Of a stretch of 64,000 nucleotides of DNA, positions 8,207 through 17,228 are shown piece after piece. The position numbers and the translations under genes are program-made. Positions within the stretch are counted from its first letter, which is position 1. The number at the start of each line of letters is the position of its first letter. The notes beneath the pieces were generated by a model that was given only the letters and a program-made list of their open reading frames with translations, had not been told where the DNA came from and did not search any database. Origin of the DNA: Sphaerisporangium sp. TRM90804 (GTDB lineage Bacteria; Actinomycetota; Actinomycetes; Streptosporangiales; Streptosporangiaceae); assembly GCF_029846175.1 (NCBI RefSeq), contig NZ_JARWAC010000015.1, positions 186,001-250,000 on the forward strand, given 5' to 3'.

Positions 8207-8278
8207 CTGGGGTACCAGGACTCGAACCTAGACTAGCTGAACCAGAATCAGCCGGGCTGCCAATTACCCCATACCCCA
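8207..8278 (-). tRNA. tRNA-Gln(CTG)
   Basis: Minus-strand acceptor TGGGGTA pairs with TACCCCA, discriminator G, no encoded CCA. The D-arm contains GGGGTAATTGGCAGC, the anticodon arm GCTGA-TTCTGGT-TCAGC gives anticodon CTG, and the T-arm is CTAGG-TTCGAGT-CCTGG. U1-A72 and the weak first pair are normal for tRNA-Gln. With no glutaminyl-tRNA synthetase expected in actinomycetes, it should be charged by GltX and converted by GatCAB, both in this window. Confidence 0.96.
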
Positions 8279-8324
8279 ATGCTCGCGACCCCGCTGCGGC
8301 GGAACTCGCTCGCGACTGGTCGAA

Positions 8325-8354
8325 AGAATAGCCCAGCTTGGCCGCCAGGACCAA
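8325..8354 (-). promoter_or_regulatory. Promoter of tRNA-Gln
   Basis: On the minus strand TTGGTC (8349-8354), an 18-bp spacer and TATTCT (8325-8330) place the start about 40 nt before the tRNA. The remaining 120 bp to the peptidase gene contain only a small hairpin, GGTGCCtgacGGCACC (8409-8424). Confidence 0.5.
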
Positions 8355-8474
8355 AACGGCGGGCGAATCGGCGGATCCCCCCTGGTGGGCCCCGGAAGCG
8401 GGCCTCCCGGTGCCTGACGGCACCCGCCTGTGTAACCCTGCAAGGGAAGCCATCCCATGTGAGGAGCCCGCGCG

Positions 8475-10472
8475 TTGAGCGAGAACCCCTTCTTCGTCCC
8501 CAGTGCCCTGCCGTACGGGCTGCCGCCGTTCGCGCAGATCACCGAAGAGCACTACGCGCCCGCCTTCGAACGCGGCATGGCCGAGCACCTCGCGGAGGTC
8601 GAGGCCATCGCCGCCAACCCGGAGCCGGCGACCTTCGACAACACCGTGGCGGCGCTGGAGCGCTCCGGGCAGCTCCTGTACCGCGTCTCCACGGTCTTCT
8701 TCAACCAGGCGTCCTCCGACACCAACCCGGCCGTTCAGGAGATCCAGAAGGACGTCTCGCCCAAGCTCACCAAGCACCAGGACGCCGTCCACCTCGACCG
8801 CAGGCTCTTCGCCCGGATCGGGGCGATCCCCGTCGAAGGGCTGGACGAGGAGAGCCGCTGGCTGCTGGAGCGGTACGTCACCGACTTCGTCCGGGCCGGC
8901 GCCGAGCTGGGCCCCCCGGACCAGGAGCGGCTGAAGCGGCTCAACGAGGAGCTGTCCACGCTGTCGACCCGGTTCGAGCAGAACCTGCTCGCCGACACCA
9001 ACGCCTCGGCGGTCGTGGTCGAGGACGTCGCCGAGCTGGCGGGCCTGTCCGAGGAGTCGATCAAGGCGGCGGCCGAGACCGCGCGGTCGCGCGGCCTCGC
9101 GGGCAAGTACGTACTCACGCTCGTCCTGCCCACCGGGCAGCCGGTGCTGGCCGAGCTGGCCGACCGCGGCCTGCGCGAGCGCGTCCACCGGGCCTCCACC
9201 GAGCGGGGCGTGCGTGACAACGCCGAACTGGTCGTCCAGATCGCCCGGCTCAGGGCCGAGCGCGCCAGGCTGCTGGGCTACCGGAACCACGCCGAGTACG
9301 TCGTCGCCGACCAGACCGCGCCCGGCGCGCGGGCCGTCACCGAGATGCTCGCCAAGCTCACCCCGGCCGCGGTGGCCAACGCCCACCGGGAGGCCGAGGA
9401 ACTGCGCGAGGAGGCCGGCTCCGACCTCGCCGCCTGGGACTGGGCGTACTACGCCGAGAAGGTGAGCAAGGCGCGTTACGCCATCGACGGCCGGCTGATG
9501 CGGCCGTACTTCGAGCTCGACCGGGTGCTGCGCGACGGCGTCTTCCACGCCGCGGGCGAGCTGTACGGGTTGCGGATCACCGAGCGGTCCGACCTGGCGG
9601 GCTACCACCCCGACGTCCGGGTCTTCGAGGTCTTCAACGCCGACGGCTCGCCGCTGGGCCTGTTCCTCGGCGACTTCTACGCCCGGCCGTCCAAGCGCGG
9701 CGGCGCCTGGATGAACAGCCTGGTCAAGCAGTCGGCCCTGGAGGGCACGCGGCCGGTGGTGGTGAACAACCTCAACATCGTCAAGCCCCCGGCGGGCGAG
9801 CCTACGCTGATGACGTTCGACGAGGTCAACACGATGTTCCACGAGTTCGGCCACGCCCTGCACGGGCTGTTCTCCGACGTGCGCTTCCCGCGGTTCTCCG
9901 GCACCGCCGTGCCGCGCGACTTCGTGGAGTACCCCTCGCAGGTGAACGAGATGTGGGCGGTGTGGCCGGAGGTGCTGGCCAACTACGCCCGCCACTGGGA
10001 GACCGGCGAGCCCATGCCGCAGGCTCTGGTCGACCGGATGCTGCGGGCGCAGAAGTACAACCAGGGGTACAGGACGGTGGAGTACCTCGCGGCCACGCTG
10101 CTCGACTGGGCCTGGCACACCCTGGAGGACGAGGAGCCCGGCGACGCGCGCGAGTTCGAGGCCAGGGTGCTGCGGCACGCCAACGTCGACCTGCCGCTGG
10201 TGCCACCGCGCTACCGCAGCACGTACTTCGCGCACATCTGGGCGGGCGGCTACAGCGCCGGGTACTACTCCTACATCTGGAGCGAGGTGCTGGACGCCGA
10301 CACCGTCGACTGGTTCAAGGAGAACGGCGGCCTGACCCGGGCCAACGGCGACACGTTCCGCAGGGAGCTGCTGTCGCGGGGGGGCAGCGTGGAGGCCATG
10401 ACGGCCTTCAGGAACTTCCGCGGCCGCGACCCGCGCCTTGAGCCCCTCCTGGAGCGCCGCGGCCTCCTGTGA
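8475..10472 (+). CDS. M3-family zinc oligopeptidase (peptidyl-dipeptidase Dcp / oligopeptidase A type)
   Basis: 665 residues from a TTG start with GAGGAG 8 nt upstream. The thermolysin-like zinc site is HEFGHALHG with His456, Glu457 and His460; the third ligand is expected in FVEYPSQVNE about 25-30 residues on. The long helical N-terminal half forms the lid of the M3 clam-shell fold. No signal peptide, so it acts in the cytoplasm on short peptides. The last ~100 residues carry HIWAGGYSAGYYSYIWS, the substrate-binding Tyr/His loop of the family. Monocistronic, converging on gltX. Confidence 0.93.
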   Translation: MSENPFFVPSALPYGLPPFAQITEEHYAPAFERGMAEHLAEVEAIAANPEPATFDNTVAALERSGQLLYRVSTVFFNQASSDTNPAVQEIQKDVSPKLTKHQDAVHLDRRLFARIGAIPVEGLDEESRWLLERYVTDFVRAGAELGPPDQERLKRLNEELSTLSTRFEQNLLADTNASAVVVEDVAELAGLSEESIKAAAETARSRGLAGKYVLTLVLPTGQPVLAELADRGLRERVHRASTERGVRDNAELVVQIARLRAERARLLGYRNHAEYVVADQTAPGARAVTEMLAKLTPAAVANAHREAEELREEAGSDLAAWDWAYYAEKVSKARYAIDGRLMRPYFELDRVLRDGVFHAAGELYGLRITERSDLAGYHPDVRVFEVFNADGSPLGLFLGDFYARPSKRGGAWMNSLVKQSALEGTRPVVVNNLNIVKPPAGEPTLMTFDEVNTMFHEFGHALHGLFSDVRFPRFSGTAVPRDFVEYPSQVNEMWAVWPEVLANYARHWETGEPMPQALVDRMLRAQKYNQGYRTVEYLAATLLDWAWHTLEDEEPGDAREFEARVLRHANVDLPLVPPRYRSTYFAHIWAGGYSAGYYSYIWSEVLDADTVDWFKENGGLTRANGDTFRRELLSRGGSVEAMTAFRNFRGRDPRLEPLLERRGLL

Positions 10473-10482
10473 GCCGTACGGC

Positions 10483-10511
10483 GGGCCGCCGGGCGTGGTC
10501 TCCGGCGGCCC
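10483..10511. terminator. Bidirectional terminator between the M3 peptidase and gltX
   Basis: GGGCCGCCGG (10483-10492) and CCGGCGGCCC (10502-10511) form a perfect 10-bp stem with a 9-nt loop, 10 nt after the peptidase stop and ahead of the converging gltX end. Confidence 0.65.
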
Positions 10512-10544
10512 ATCGCGGCGGGCCGGCCCGTCGAGGCGGGCCGG

Positions 10545-10610
10545 GGCGGCGGGTTCGCCCTCCAGGCGTGGTGAGGGCGGCGGGTCAGCCCTCCAGGCGG
10601 GTGAGGGCGG
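10545..10610. repeat. Tandem duplication of the gltX stop region
   Basis: Copy B (about 10576-10610) contains the last codons and stop of gltX. Copy A (about 10545-10580) repeats it with a 31-bp period and few changes; the base matching the stop is altered (TCG instead of TCA on the plus strand). Copy A is non-coding. Confidence 0.7.
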
Positions 10611-11985
10611 CGCGCAGGCGGTCGACGGCCTTCTCGCGGCCGAGGACCTCGATCGACTCGAACAGCGGAAGCCCCACCGTGCGGCCGGTGATCGCGACCC
10701 TGACCGGCGCCTGCGCCTTCCCCAGCTTCAGGCCGTGCGCGAGGCCGACCTCCTCCAGGGCGGTCTTGAGCGACTCGGGATCGAACGAGACGGTCTCCAG
10801 CCGGGCCAGGTAGTCGCTCAGGATCTCCCGCGCGCCCGGCTTCATGGCCTTGTCCCAGCTCGGCTGGTCGAAGACGGGCTCCTGGAGGAAGAGGAAGTCG
10901 ACGTTGGCGGTGATCTCCGACAGGACGGCGATGCGCGTCTGCGCCAGCGGGGCCACCTTGGCGAAGGTCTGACGGTCCCAGCTCGGGTCGAGCCACGGGC
11001 CGCAGCGCCCGGCGAAGACCTCCGGCGACAGCGCCCGGATGTACTCGCCGTTGAACGCGCGCAGCTTCTTCTCGTCGAAGAACGCCGGCGAGGGGTTGAC
11101 GTGGGTGAGGTCGAACAGCGGCACCATCTCGGACCAGGGCATGATCTCCCGGTCGTCCCCCGGCCCCCAGCCGAGCAGCATGAGGTAGTTGACCATGGCC
11201 TCGGGGAGGTAGCCCTCGTCGCGGTAGGACTCCAGGGCCACCTTGTCGCGGCGCTTGGACAGCTTCTGCCGCTTCTCGTTGACGATGACCGGCACGTGCG
11301 CCCAGGTGGGCGGCGCGACGCCGAGCGCCTCCCACAGCAGCTGCTGCTTGGGCGTGTTCGACAGGTGCTCCTCGGCGCGGACGACGTGCGTGATGCGCAT
11401 CTCGATGTCGTCGACCACGTTGGCCAGCACGAACAGCGGCGAGCCGTCGCCGCGGGCGACGACGAAGTCCTCGATCGCGGGGTTGGGGAACTCGACGCGG
11501 CCCCGGACGAGGTCGTCCACCACGGTCTCGCCGTCGTCGGGGGTGCGGAAGCGGACGGCGCCCTCGGTGAGGCCGCGGTCGCGGCAGAAGCCGTCGTAGC
11601 CCTGGTGCTCGGAGCCGGTGCGCGCCTTGACGTCCTCCCGGGTGCAGGTGCAGTGGTACGCCCGGCCGTCCGCGACCAGCTTGGCGGCGGCGGCGCGGTG
11701 CTGCGCCTCGTACGCCGACTGGAAGTACGGGCCCTCGAAGTACGGCGAGTCGCCGTGGATGCCGATCCAGGCGAGCGCGGAGATGATGCCTTCGGTCCAC
11801 TCGGGGCGGTTGCGCGCCGCGTCGGTGTCCTCGATGCGCAGCACGAACCGGCCGCCGGCCTGCTCGGCCAGCGCCCAGTTGAACAGCGCTGAGCGGGCGC
11901 CGCCGACGTGGAAGATGCCCGTCGGCGAGGGCGCGAAGCGCACCCGCATCGTGGGGGCCGCGGAGCCTTCGGGGAGATCAGTCAC
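10585..11985 (-). CDS. gltX: Glutamyl-tRNA synthetase
   Basis: 466 residues from a GTG start. Class I signatures are present: the HIGH-equivalent HVGG at residues 26-29 (in [14 protein letters not shown]) and KLSKR at 241-245. The Cys-rich [12 protein letters not shown]...GFCRDRG insertion is the zinc-ribbon position. It charges tRNA-Glu and, in organisms lacking GlnRS, mischarges tRNA-Gln for GatCAB. The start overlaps the upstream FAH gene by 8 bp, implying translational coupling. The cognate tRNA genes lie 2.5 kb away. Confidence 0.97.
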   Translation of the reverse strand: MTDLPEGSAAPTMRVRFAPSPTGIFHVGGARSALFNWALAEQAGGRFVLRIEDTDAARNRPEWTEGIISALAWIGIHGDSPYFEGPYFQSAYEAQHRAAAAKLVADGRAYHCTCTREDVKARTGSEHQGYDGFCRDRGLTEGAVRFRTPDDGETVVDDLVRGRVEFPNPAIEDFVVARGDGSPLFVLANVVDDIEMRITHVVRAEEHLSNTPKQQLLWEALGVAPPTWAHVPVIVNEKRQKLSKRRDKVALESYRDEGYLPEAMVNYLMLLGWGPGDDREIMPWSEMVPLFDLTHVNPSPAFFDEKKLRAFNGEYIRALSPEVFAGRCGPWLDPSWDRQTFAKVAPLAQTRIAVLSEITANVDFLFLQEPVFDQPSWDKAMKPGAREILSDYLARLETVSFDPESLKTALEEVGLAHGLKLGKAQAPVRVAITGRTVGLPLFESIEVLGREKAVDRLRAALTRLEG

Positions 11986-12754
11986 GGGGAACCACCCGGT
12001 TCGTGAGAGTGCCGATGCCTTCGATGCCCACGCTGACCTCGTCGCCGTCCTCCAGGGGCCCGACCCCTTCGGGCGTGCCGGTGAGGATGACGTCGCCGGG
12101 GATGAGGGTCATGACGTCGGTGATGTAGGCGATGAGCTTGGGGATGTCGTGCACGAGCTGTGAGGTGCGCCCGCTCTGCCGCAGTTCGCCGTTCACGGTG
12201 GTGGTGATCGCCAGGTCGGCAGGGTCGAGCTGGGTCTGGATCCACGGCCCGAGCGGGCAGAAGGTGTCGAAGCCCTTGGCGCGGGTCCACTGCCCGTCCG
12301 AGCGCTGCAGGTCGCGCGCCGTGACGTCGTTCGCGCAGGTGTACCCGAAGATCACCTCATGCGCCCGCTCGATCGGCACCTCCCGGCACAGCCGCCCGAT
12401 GACGACCGCCAGCTCGCCCTCGTAGTCGACCCGCTCGGACAGCCGGTGCGGGTACATGATCGCCTCGCCGTGCCCGATGACGGCGGTGGACGGCTTGGAG
12501 AAGATCAGCGGCTCCTCGGGAACCTCGTTGCCCATCTCACGCGCGTGCTCGGCGTAGTTCCTGCCCACCGCGATCACCTTGCTGGGCAGCATCGGAGCCA
12601 CCAGCCGCACCTCCTGAAGCGGATACCGCTCCCCGGTGAACTGGATCTCCCCGAACGGATGCCCGCTCAGCCGAGAGACGAACTCCTCCCCCTGCCCCCC
12701 CTCAACCGCCCCGAAAGCAACCCCGTCACCCGTAGAGAACCTAGCGATACGCAC
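11978..12754 (-). CDS. Fumarylacetoacetate hydrolase (FAH) family protein
   Basis: 258 residues from a GTG start. The FAH fold is shown by [16 protein letters not shown] near 60-75, the metal-binding acidic set in [12 protein letters not shown] (two Glu ahead of a conserved Asp), and TGTPEGVG near 225-232. Relatives hydrolyse or decarboxylate beta-keto acids; members at this actinomycete locus next to gltX have no established substrate. It is followed by gltX with overlapping ends and preceded by the NACHT gene on the same strand. Confidence 0.92.
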   Translation of the reverse strand: MRIARFSTGDGVAFGAVEGGQGEEFVSRLSGHPFGEIQFTGERYPLQEVRLVAPMLPSKVIAVGRNYAEHAREMGNEVPEEPLIFSKPSTAVIGHGEAIMYPHRLSERVDYEGELAVVIGRLCREVPIERAHEVIFGYTCANDVTARDLQRSDGQWTRAKGFDTFCPLGPWIQTQLDPADLAITTTVNGELRQSGRTSQLVHDIPKLIAYITDVMTLIPGDVILTGTPEGVGPLEDGDEVSVGIEGIGTLTNRVVPRD

Positions 12755-12850
12755 CCCCCAAGGCTAGTGCCGCCACCAGGCCCCGAAAGACGACCCTCAG
12801 CGCTTCCCACGCCAAGCCGCGCACACGGCCCCATCACCGGCGGAACGCCG

Positions 12851-15800
12851 TCACTCCGGCTCCTGACCGCTCGGCAAGGCGATATCAGGAAGGTCGTCCA
12901 CCTCGAACTCCGGCACACAAAGAGCCATCCGCGAGACCCAAGGCGAGCTGTCCGCGAAACTGCCGCCCGCCCGCTCTTCAGCCATGCTCAGAGCATGCGA
13001 GGAACCGAAGTGCCTCGCCAACACCCCCCAGGCCGTCCGGCGCACATACTCGTCAGAATCTTCCACAGCACGCCCCAGCACCACCGGCAGTACAGCCGCG
13101 TCGGCGACCCGACCCCTCAACGCCGCCACCGCCGCCAGCCGCACATCTCGGTGGGGATCTTCCACGGCACGCCCCAGCAACAGCGACAGTACAGCCGTAT
13201 CGGTGATCCGGCGCTCCAGCATCGTCGACGCCACAGCTCGTACCGACGGATCCGAATCATCCACGGCGCGCCCCGACAACACGGGTAGCACGGCCGCGTC
13301 AGCCGCCTCCCCCAGTGCCTGCACCGCCACCAATCGCACGACCTCCACCGGATCTTTCACGGCACGCTCCATCACCACGGACAGCACAGCCGCGTCGGCG
13401 ATTCGGCCCCCCAACGCCCACACCGCCGCTTGTCGCACGCTCGCGTGTCGGTCTCTCACGGCACGTTCAAGCATCATCGAAAGCACCGCCGGGTCATCGC
13501 CCTCCCCCAATGCCGCCACAGCCGTCTGCCGCACCACCTCTTCGGGATCTTGCAAGAAGCGCGTCAACAACCGCGGATCACCCACTCCCGCCAGCGCGCG
13601 TACCGCCGCCGACCGCACGGACTCGTCCGGATCCTCAACCGCGCGCCGCCGCAGCATCGCGTGCACCGCTGAATCGGAGTGGCCCGTCAACACCCCCACC
13701 GCTACGAACCGCACGTGCGCCTGACCGTCCTCGACAGCACGCTTCAGCAGCAGCCGCAGCACCGCCGGGTCATCCATCCGACCCGCCAAAGCCGAAACGG
13801 CCCACAGCCGGGATATCGCATCCCCCTCGTCGACGGCGCACTTCAGCAAGATCTGCAGAGCCGCCGGATCACCCACTCGACCGGCCAACGCCCCCACCGC
13901 GACCCGTCGAACAACGGGATCTCGATCAGCCGACCAGTGGACGCAGCGGGCGTACACCTGCGGCCTTTTGACGCACCGGCGCAGAACATCGCCGATCAGC
14001 CCTGGATAGATGTCGGAGGTGGTGCGAACAGCCCCCAGGAGGATGTCAAGCAGTCGATCATCCTCGGGGCAGACGGCGGCGACGATTCTGCTGCCGCATT
14101 CGAGGGCACGCTTATGCCGGAGAGCCGCGCCCCGCCTGACGTACCAGTCCAGGAAGCACTCGGAATGAGGCCACGGGACGCCTACTGATTCGACGGCTGG
14201 GACGATCTCCTCGTCGAGCAGGGCACTGGTACGAACGTCCCCGTCTTCCACCTGGTGTTCGATCAGTTGGATCACGCGGATCAGGACGCGCTCCGCCGCC
14301 GTCTCCAGGGCACCTGAGAGACGTTTCTCGGCCAGGCATTGGACGGCCAACGCGATGTTCCACGGAGGGCCGGTGGTGGTGAACGCCCAGGGCCAGGGCC
14401 AGTTCACCTCGTCGGCGAGGTAGATGACGATGTCGGCGGTGCGGGCGTCGGTGACCATGCCGGCTATGAGGCGCAGGACTTCGCGCCAGGCCGGGTCGTT
14501 CCAGTGGGTGCCGAAGAGGTTGGTCTTGAGGTCGTCCATGGTCATGGTGCCGTGGCGTTCCAGCTGCCAGCGGTAGGCGTCGGCGCAGAAGTACTCCAGG
14601 AAGGCCCGGTGCACGAAGCCGTAGAGCTCGGTGCCGTAGCGGCTGAGGATGAAGTTGCGTTCGCGGAACTGCTGGATCATCACGTTGGCGATGGCCGTAG
14701 CTTTCGCGGGGGTGTAGCCGAAGCGGCTGCCGCGCAGGTAGGACTCGAACTCCTCGCGGAGTTCGTCGGCGGTCAGGTAGTTGCCGCCCGTGCCGCCTCG
14801 GCCGCCCTCCTGCATGCGCAACGCGATGCGCCGCAGCAGCTCACGCTTCTCCTCCTCGCCGACGTACTCGCTCTCCAGGCGCTTGTCGCGCAGGTATCGC
14901 TCCACGTCCCAGCGCTGGACGAGCACCGTGGCGGCGAAGTCGTAGACCTTCCAGCGCTCGCGGGGCAGCTCCTGGTGGCGGCCGATGATGGCGAGGATGG
15001 TCAGGAGCAGAGGGTTACCGGCCATCTCGCGGATCGACCGGGCGTTCTCGACGGCGGTGAGGATGCGCTCGGTGCGCGGGCCCGCGTCGGCGGGGCGGTC
15101 GTGCAGGGCGAGGGCGTACCAGGAGGTGAGGAACTCCCTGATCTGGTCGGTGCTGAGGTCCTGCAGGGTGGCGTGCGCGAAACCGGCGTCGGTGAGCACC
15201 GTCTTGCCGTAGCCGATGATGCGGGAGGTGACCAGCACGCGGGTGGCGGGGTAGTGGGCGGCGAAGGCCGCGATGCGCCGGGTGACGGTGGCCCGTTGCT
15301 CGGGGTCGAAGATCTCGTCCAGGCCGTCGAAGATGACGAGTGCCTGGCCGCCCTGGGAGAGGTAGCTGTGCAGGGGCCCGCGTGGCAGGCCGCGTGTCTC
15401 GGTGCGGTGCAGGTAGTCGACGAAGTCCAGGAAGGTCTCGTATCCCGCGCCCATGTAGCTCTTCAGCTCGATCAGCAGCGGCAGGTGCCCCTCCAGGGCC
15501 GGGACGTCGTCCGCCCGGCCGGTCAGGGCGAGGGTGAGGTACCGGGCCAGGGTCGACTTTCCGGCGCCGGGGTCTCCCAGGAGGACGACGTTCCGCGACT
15601 CGGCGGAGGTGAGGAACTCGAAGACCTCGCGGCACGGCCGTTCCCGGTAGGCGTGGGCGAGGCGGCGCACCTCGTCGATGTCGATGTCCTCGGGGATGTC
15701 CTTCTCGTCGATGTTGCCCTCGGCGCGGATCCACTGCCGTAGTTCCTTGGGGAGTTCGAGGGGCGGCAGGTCCTCGCGCACGTCCTGCTCGACGAAGACG

Positions 15801-16402
15801 GAGCCGAGGGCGAAGCGCATCTCGTCGGCGTACTGGGGAGGGGTGAGCGTCTCCAGGTCCAACCGGCTGTACTGCTTGGCGAGCTGTTTGTAGTAGGTCT
15901 TGACGATCTCCGGGTCGAGGTACGGGCCCGACGGCAGTACCGGTTCCCGCGGGCCGAGCGTGTGGTGGACCGCCGTCGCGACCTGGCGGGCGAGCTCTTC
16001 CGGTGTGGAGAAGAAGCTGACGCCATGAGCTCGGGCCAGTTCCTCCCTCAGCGCGTCGATCTTCGTGCTGTCCCGGTCGATCATCGAGCGTGGTCTGGGG
16101 GCGTCCTCGTGCAGGAGGAAGATCAGGCAGGGAATGCCCGCTTCTACGGCGGCGCGGTATTCCAGCTCCGTGATCGCCCGGGTCTCGCCGTCCGGCACGT
16201 AGCCGTAGCGGAAGGCGAAGACGCCGATGTAGAGGTCGCACTCCCGCACGTCACGCAGGCACTTCTCCAGCGGGGGACGGGTGTCGGCGACGTACGCCTC
16301 CATGGCCACGCCGTGGACGCGCATCCCCTCCAGCGCCTGCCGTACGGCGGCCCGCTCCTGGACCAGGTCCCGGTACGTGGCCGAGACGTACGCCTTTTTC
16401 AT
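12851..16402 (-). CDS. DUF4062-NACHT-HEAT protein (bacterial NLR-like)
   Basis: 1183 residues from an ATG. Residues 1-90 (MKKAYVSATYRDLVQERAAV, RECDLYIGVFAFRYG, ITELEYRAA) match the DUF4062 domain, a Rossmann-like module found at the front of STAND proteins. Residues 270-440 are a NACHT NTPase: Walker A GDPGAGKST at 276-284, Walker B FDGLDE within 356-364, and a sensor-like VLVTSRIIGYG. A helical stretch with FVHRAFLEYFCADAY near 625 ends the STAND core. Residues 821-1150 hold about ten HEAT-type repeats of ~32 residues, each with DxxVRxxAVxAL and a closing RAVED. NACHT-HEAT proteins are signal sensors and several bacterial NACHT proteins block phages. There is no transmembrane segment. It stands alone, without an obvious partner. 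The effector is inferred to be DUF4062. Confidence 0.9.
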   Translation of the reverse strand: MKKAYVSATYRDLVQERAAVRQALEGMRVHGVAMEAYVADTRPPLEKCLRDVRECDLYIGVFAFRYGYVPDGETRAITELEYRAAVEAGIPCLIFLLHEDAPRPRSMIDRDSTKIDALREELARAHGVSFFSTPEELARQVATAVHHTLGPREPVLPSGPYLDPEIVKTYYKQLAKQYSRLDLETLTPPQYADEMRFALGSVFVEQDVREDLPPLELPKELRQWIRAEGNIDEKDIPEDIDIDEVRRLAHAYRERPCREVFEFLTSAESRNVVLLGDPGAGKSTLARYLTLALTGRADDVPALEGHLPLLIELKSYMGAGYETFLDFVDYLHRTETRGLPRGPLHSYLSQGGQALVIFDGLDEIFDPEQRATVTRRIAAFAAHYPATRVLVTSRIIGYGKTVLTDAGFAHATLQDLSTDQIREFLTSWYALALHDRPADAGPRTERILTAVENARSIREMAGNPLLLTILAIIGRHQELPRERWKVYDFAATVLVQRWDVERYLRDKRLESEYVGEEEKRELLRRIALRMQEGGRGGTGGNYLTADELREEFESYLRGSRFGYTPAKATAIANVMIQQFRERNFILSRYGTELYGFVHRAFLEYFCADAYRWQLERHGTMTMDDLKTNLFGTHWNDPAWREVLRLIAGMVTDARTADIVIYLADEVNWPWPWAFTTTGPPWNIALAVQCLAEKRLSGALETAAERVLIRVIQLIEHQVEDGDVRTSALLDEEIVPAVESVGVPWPHSECFLDWYVRRGAALRHKRALECGSRIVAAVCPEDDRLLDILLGAVRTTSDIYPGLIGDVLRRCVKRPQVYARCVHWSADRDPVVRRVAVGALAGRVGDPAALQILLKCAVDEGDAISRLWAVSALAGRMDDPAVLRLLLKRAVEDGQAHVRFVAVGVLTGHSDSAVHAMLRRRAVEDPDESVRSAAVRALAGVGDPRLLTRFLQDPEEVVRQTAVAALGEGDDPAVLSMMLERAVRDRHASVRQAAVWALGGRIADAAVLSVVMERAVKDPVEVVRLVAVQALGEAADAAVLPVLSGRAVDDSDPSVRAVASTMLERRITDTAVLSLLLGRAVEDPHRDVRLAAVAALRGRVADAAVLPVVLGRAVEDSDEYVRRTAWGVLARHFGSSHALSMAEERAGGSFADSSPWVSRMALCVPEFEVDDLPDIALPSGQEPE
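12960..13945. repeat. ~96-bp coding repeats specifying HEAT units
   Basis: The 3' third of the NACHT gene repeats about every 96 bp, for example CGGCACGCxCCAxCAxCA and GCCGCGTCGGCGA recurring along the plus strand. Ten units are recognisable, diverged from each other. Such arrays can change length or sequence by recombination. Confidence 0.75.
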
Positions 16403-16406
16403 GCGG

Positions 16407-16421
16407 AGAATCCTAGATTCT
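16407..16421 (-). promoter_or_regulatory. Palindrome just before the NACHT start codon
   Basis: AGAATC-CTA-GATTCT is a perfect 6-bp inverted repeat that starts 4 nt before the ATG on the minus strand and covers the position of the ribosome binding site. It could be an operator or sequester translation start. Confidence 0.45.
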
Positions 16422-16823
16422 TATGCGCTGCTGTATGGGGGGTAATAACACCGAGTATTGCGGAATGAGCGATACGGCCGCCGGGAATGTGTTCCGTCCG
16501 CGCAGTAAATCCGCACGAATACCGCATTATGGTCGAAGCGCCATGCCGAAACGTGTTGCTGGAGACACGGCACCGCGCCGTACCGGGGGCAGGCGGCCGA
16601 GGCGGTGTGGGAGATCGAACGTGGTCCTAGCGGGATCCGCGGCACCGCGCCACATGGCGTGACGAGGACGGCGTGAGCGGGTGACGGGGTGGGCGGCGGG
16701 GGTGGAACGTATGGTGTCGTTGACAGGGCTTCCGGATCATGGCCGTCGGTGGGGCGGCCCCGTCCGGTTCGGCCCCGTGTTGGGCGGGATCGGTCGCCGG
16801 CCGGTTCCTGACCGGTTGCTACT
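16422..16823. other. Non-coding gap upstream of the NACHT gene
   Basis: About 400 bp between divergent genes. The first ~130 bp next to the NACHT gene are clearly more AT-rich than the surroundings (ATTGCGGAATGAGCG, GAATACCGCATTATGG) and contain GGAAtgtgTTCC at 16484-16495. This is presumably the NACHT promoter region, but no convincing -10/-35 pair stands out. The rest holds nothing I can support. Confidence 0.5.
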
Positions 16824-16835
16824 GAGGAGGTTCCT

Positions 16836-17228
16836 GTGCCGGTTGTGAAGATCAACGTGCTGACCGTTCCGGCCGAGATGCGGGAGGAGCTGGAGCGCCG
16901 TTTCGCCGGCCGGGCCGGGATGGTGGAGTCCTCCGACGGCTTCGAGTGGTTCGAGCTGCTCAAGCCGGTCGAGGGCACCGACAGGTACATGGTGTACACC
17001 CGCTGGCGCAGCGAGGAGGACTTCCAGCGCTGGCAGTCCAGCCAGGCCTTCCAAGCGGGCCACGCCCAGGCCTCCTCCGAGGCGGCCGCCCAGGGCCACG
17101 GCCATGGTCAAGCGGGCCACGGCCACGGCCAGGCCGAAGGCCACGGTCACGGCCAGTCCCGCGGCCCCGCCGCCACCGGCTCAGAAATATGGTCCTTCGA
17201 AGTCATCCAGAGCACCGGCCCCGCCTAG
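16836..17228 (+). CDS. ABM-fold (antibiotic biosynthesis monooxygenase-like) protein with a His-Gly-rich segment
   Basis: 130 residues from a GTG with GAGGAGG 6 nt upstream. Residues 1-75 and 117-126 form a ferredoxin-like dimeric alpha-beta barrel (VVKINVLTVPAEMREELERR, WFELLKPVEGTDRYMVYTRW, EDFQRWQSSQAFQ, then the last strand SEIWSFEVIQ) as in ABM/MhuD/HmoA small heme-degrading monooxygenases. Between them residues 87-107 hold three GHGHGQ units with six closely spaced His, plus His76, absent from typical members. This loop could bind Ni, Cu, Zn or heme. Monooxygenase activity is unproven. Its 3' end is part of a long direct repeat. Confidence 0.8.
   Translation: MPVVKINVLTVPAEMREELERRFAGRAGMVESSDGFEWFELLKPVEGTDRYMVYTRWRSEEDFQRWQSSQAFQAGHAQASSEAAAQGHGHGQAGHGHGQAEGHGHGQSRGPAATGSEIWSFEVIQSTGPA

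Noticed and set aside
7815-8278. tRNA-associated integration site for the NACHT region
   Set aside because: No integrase and no duplicated tRNA 3' end was seen between 8.2 and 17 kb.
16423-16662. 79-residue plus-strand ORF upstream of the NACHT gene
   Set aside because: No ribosome binding site, lies over the AT-rich promoter region and reads as random residues.
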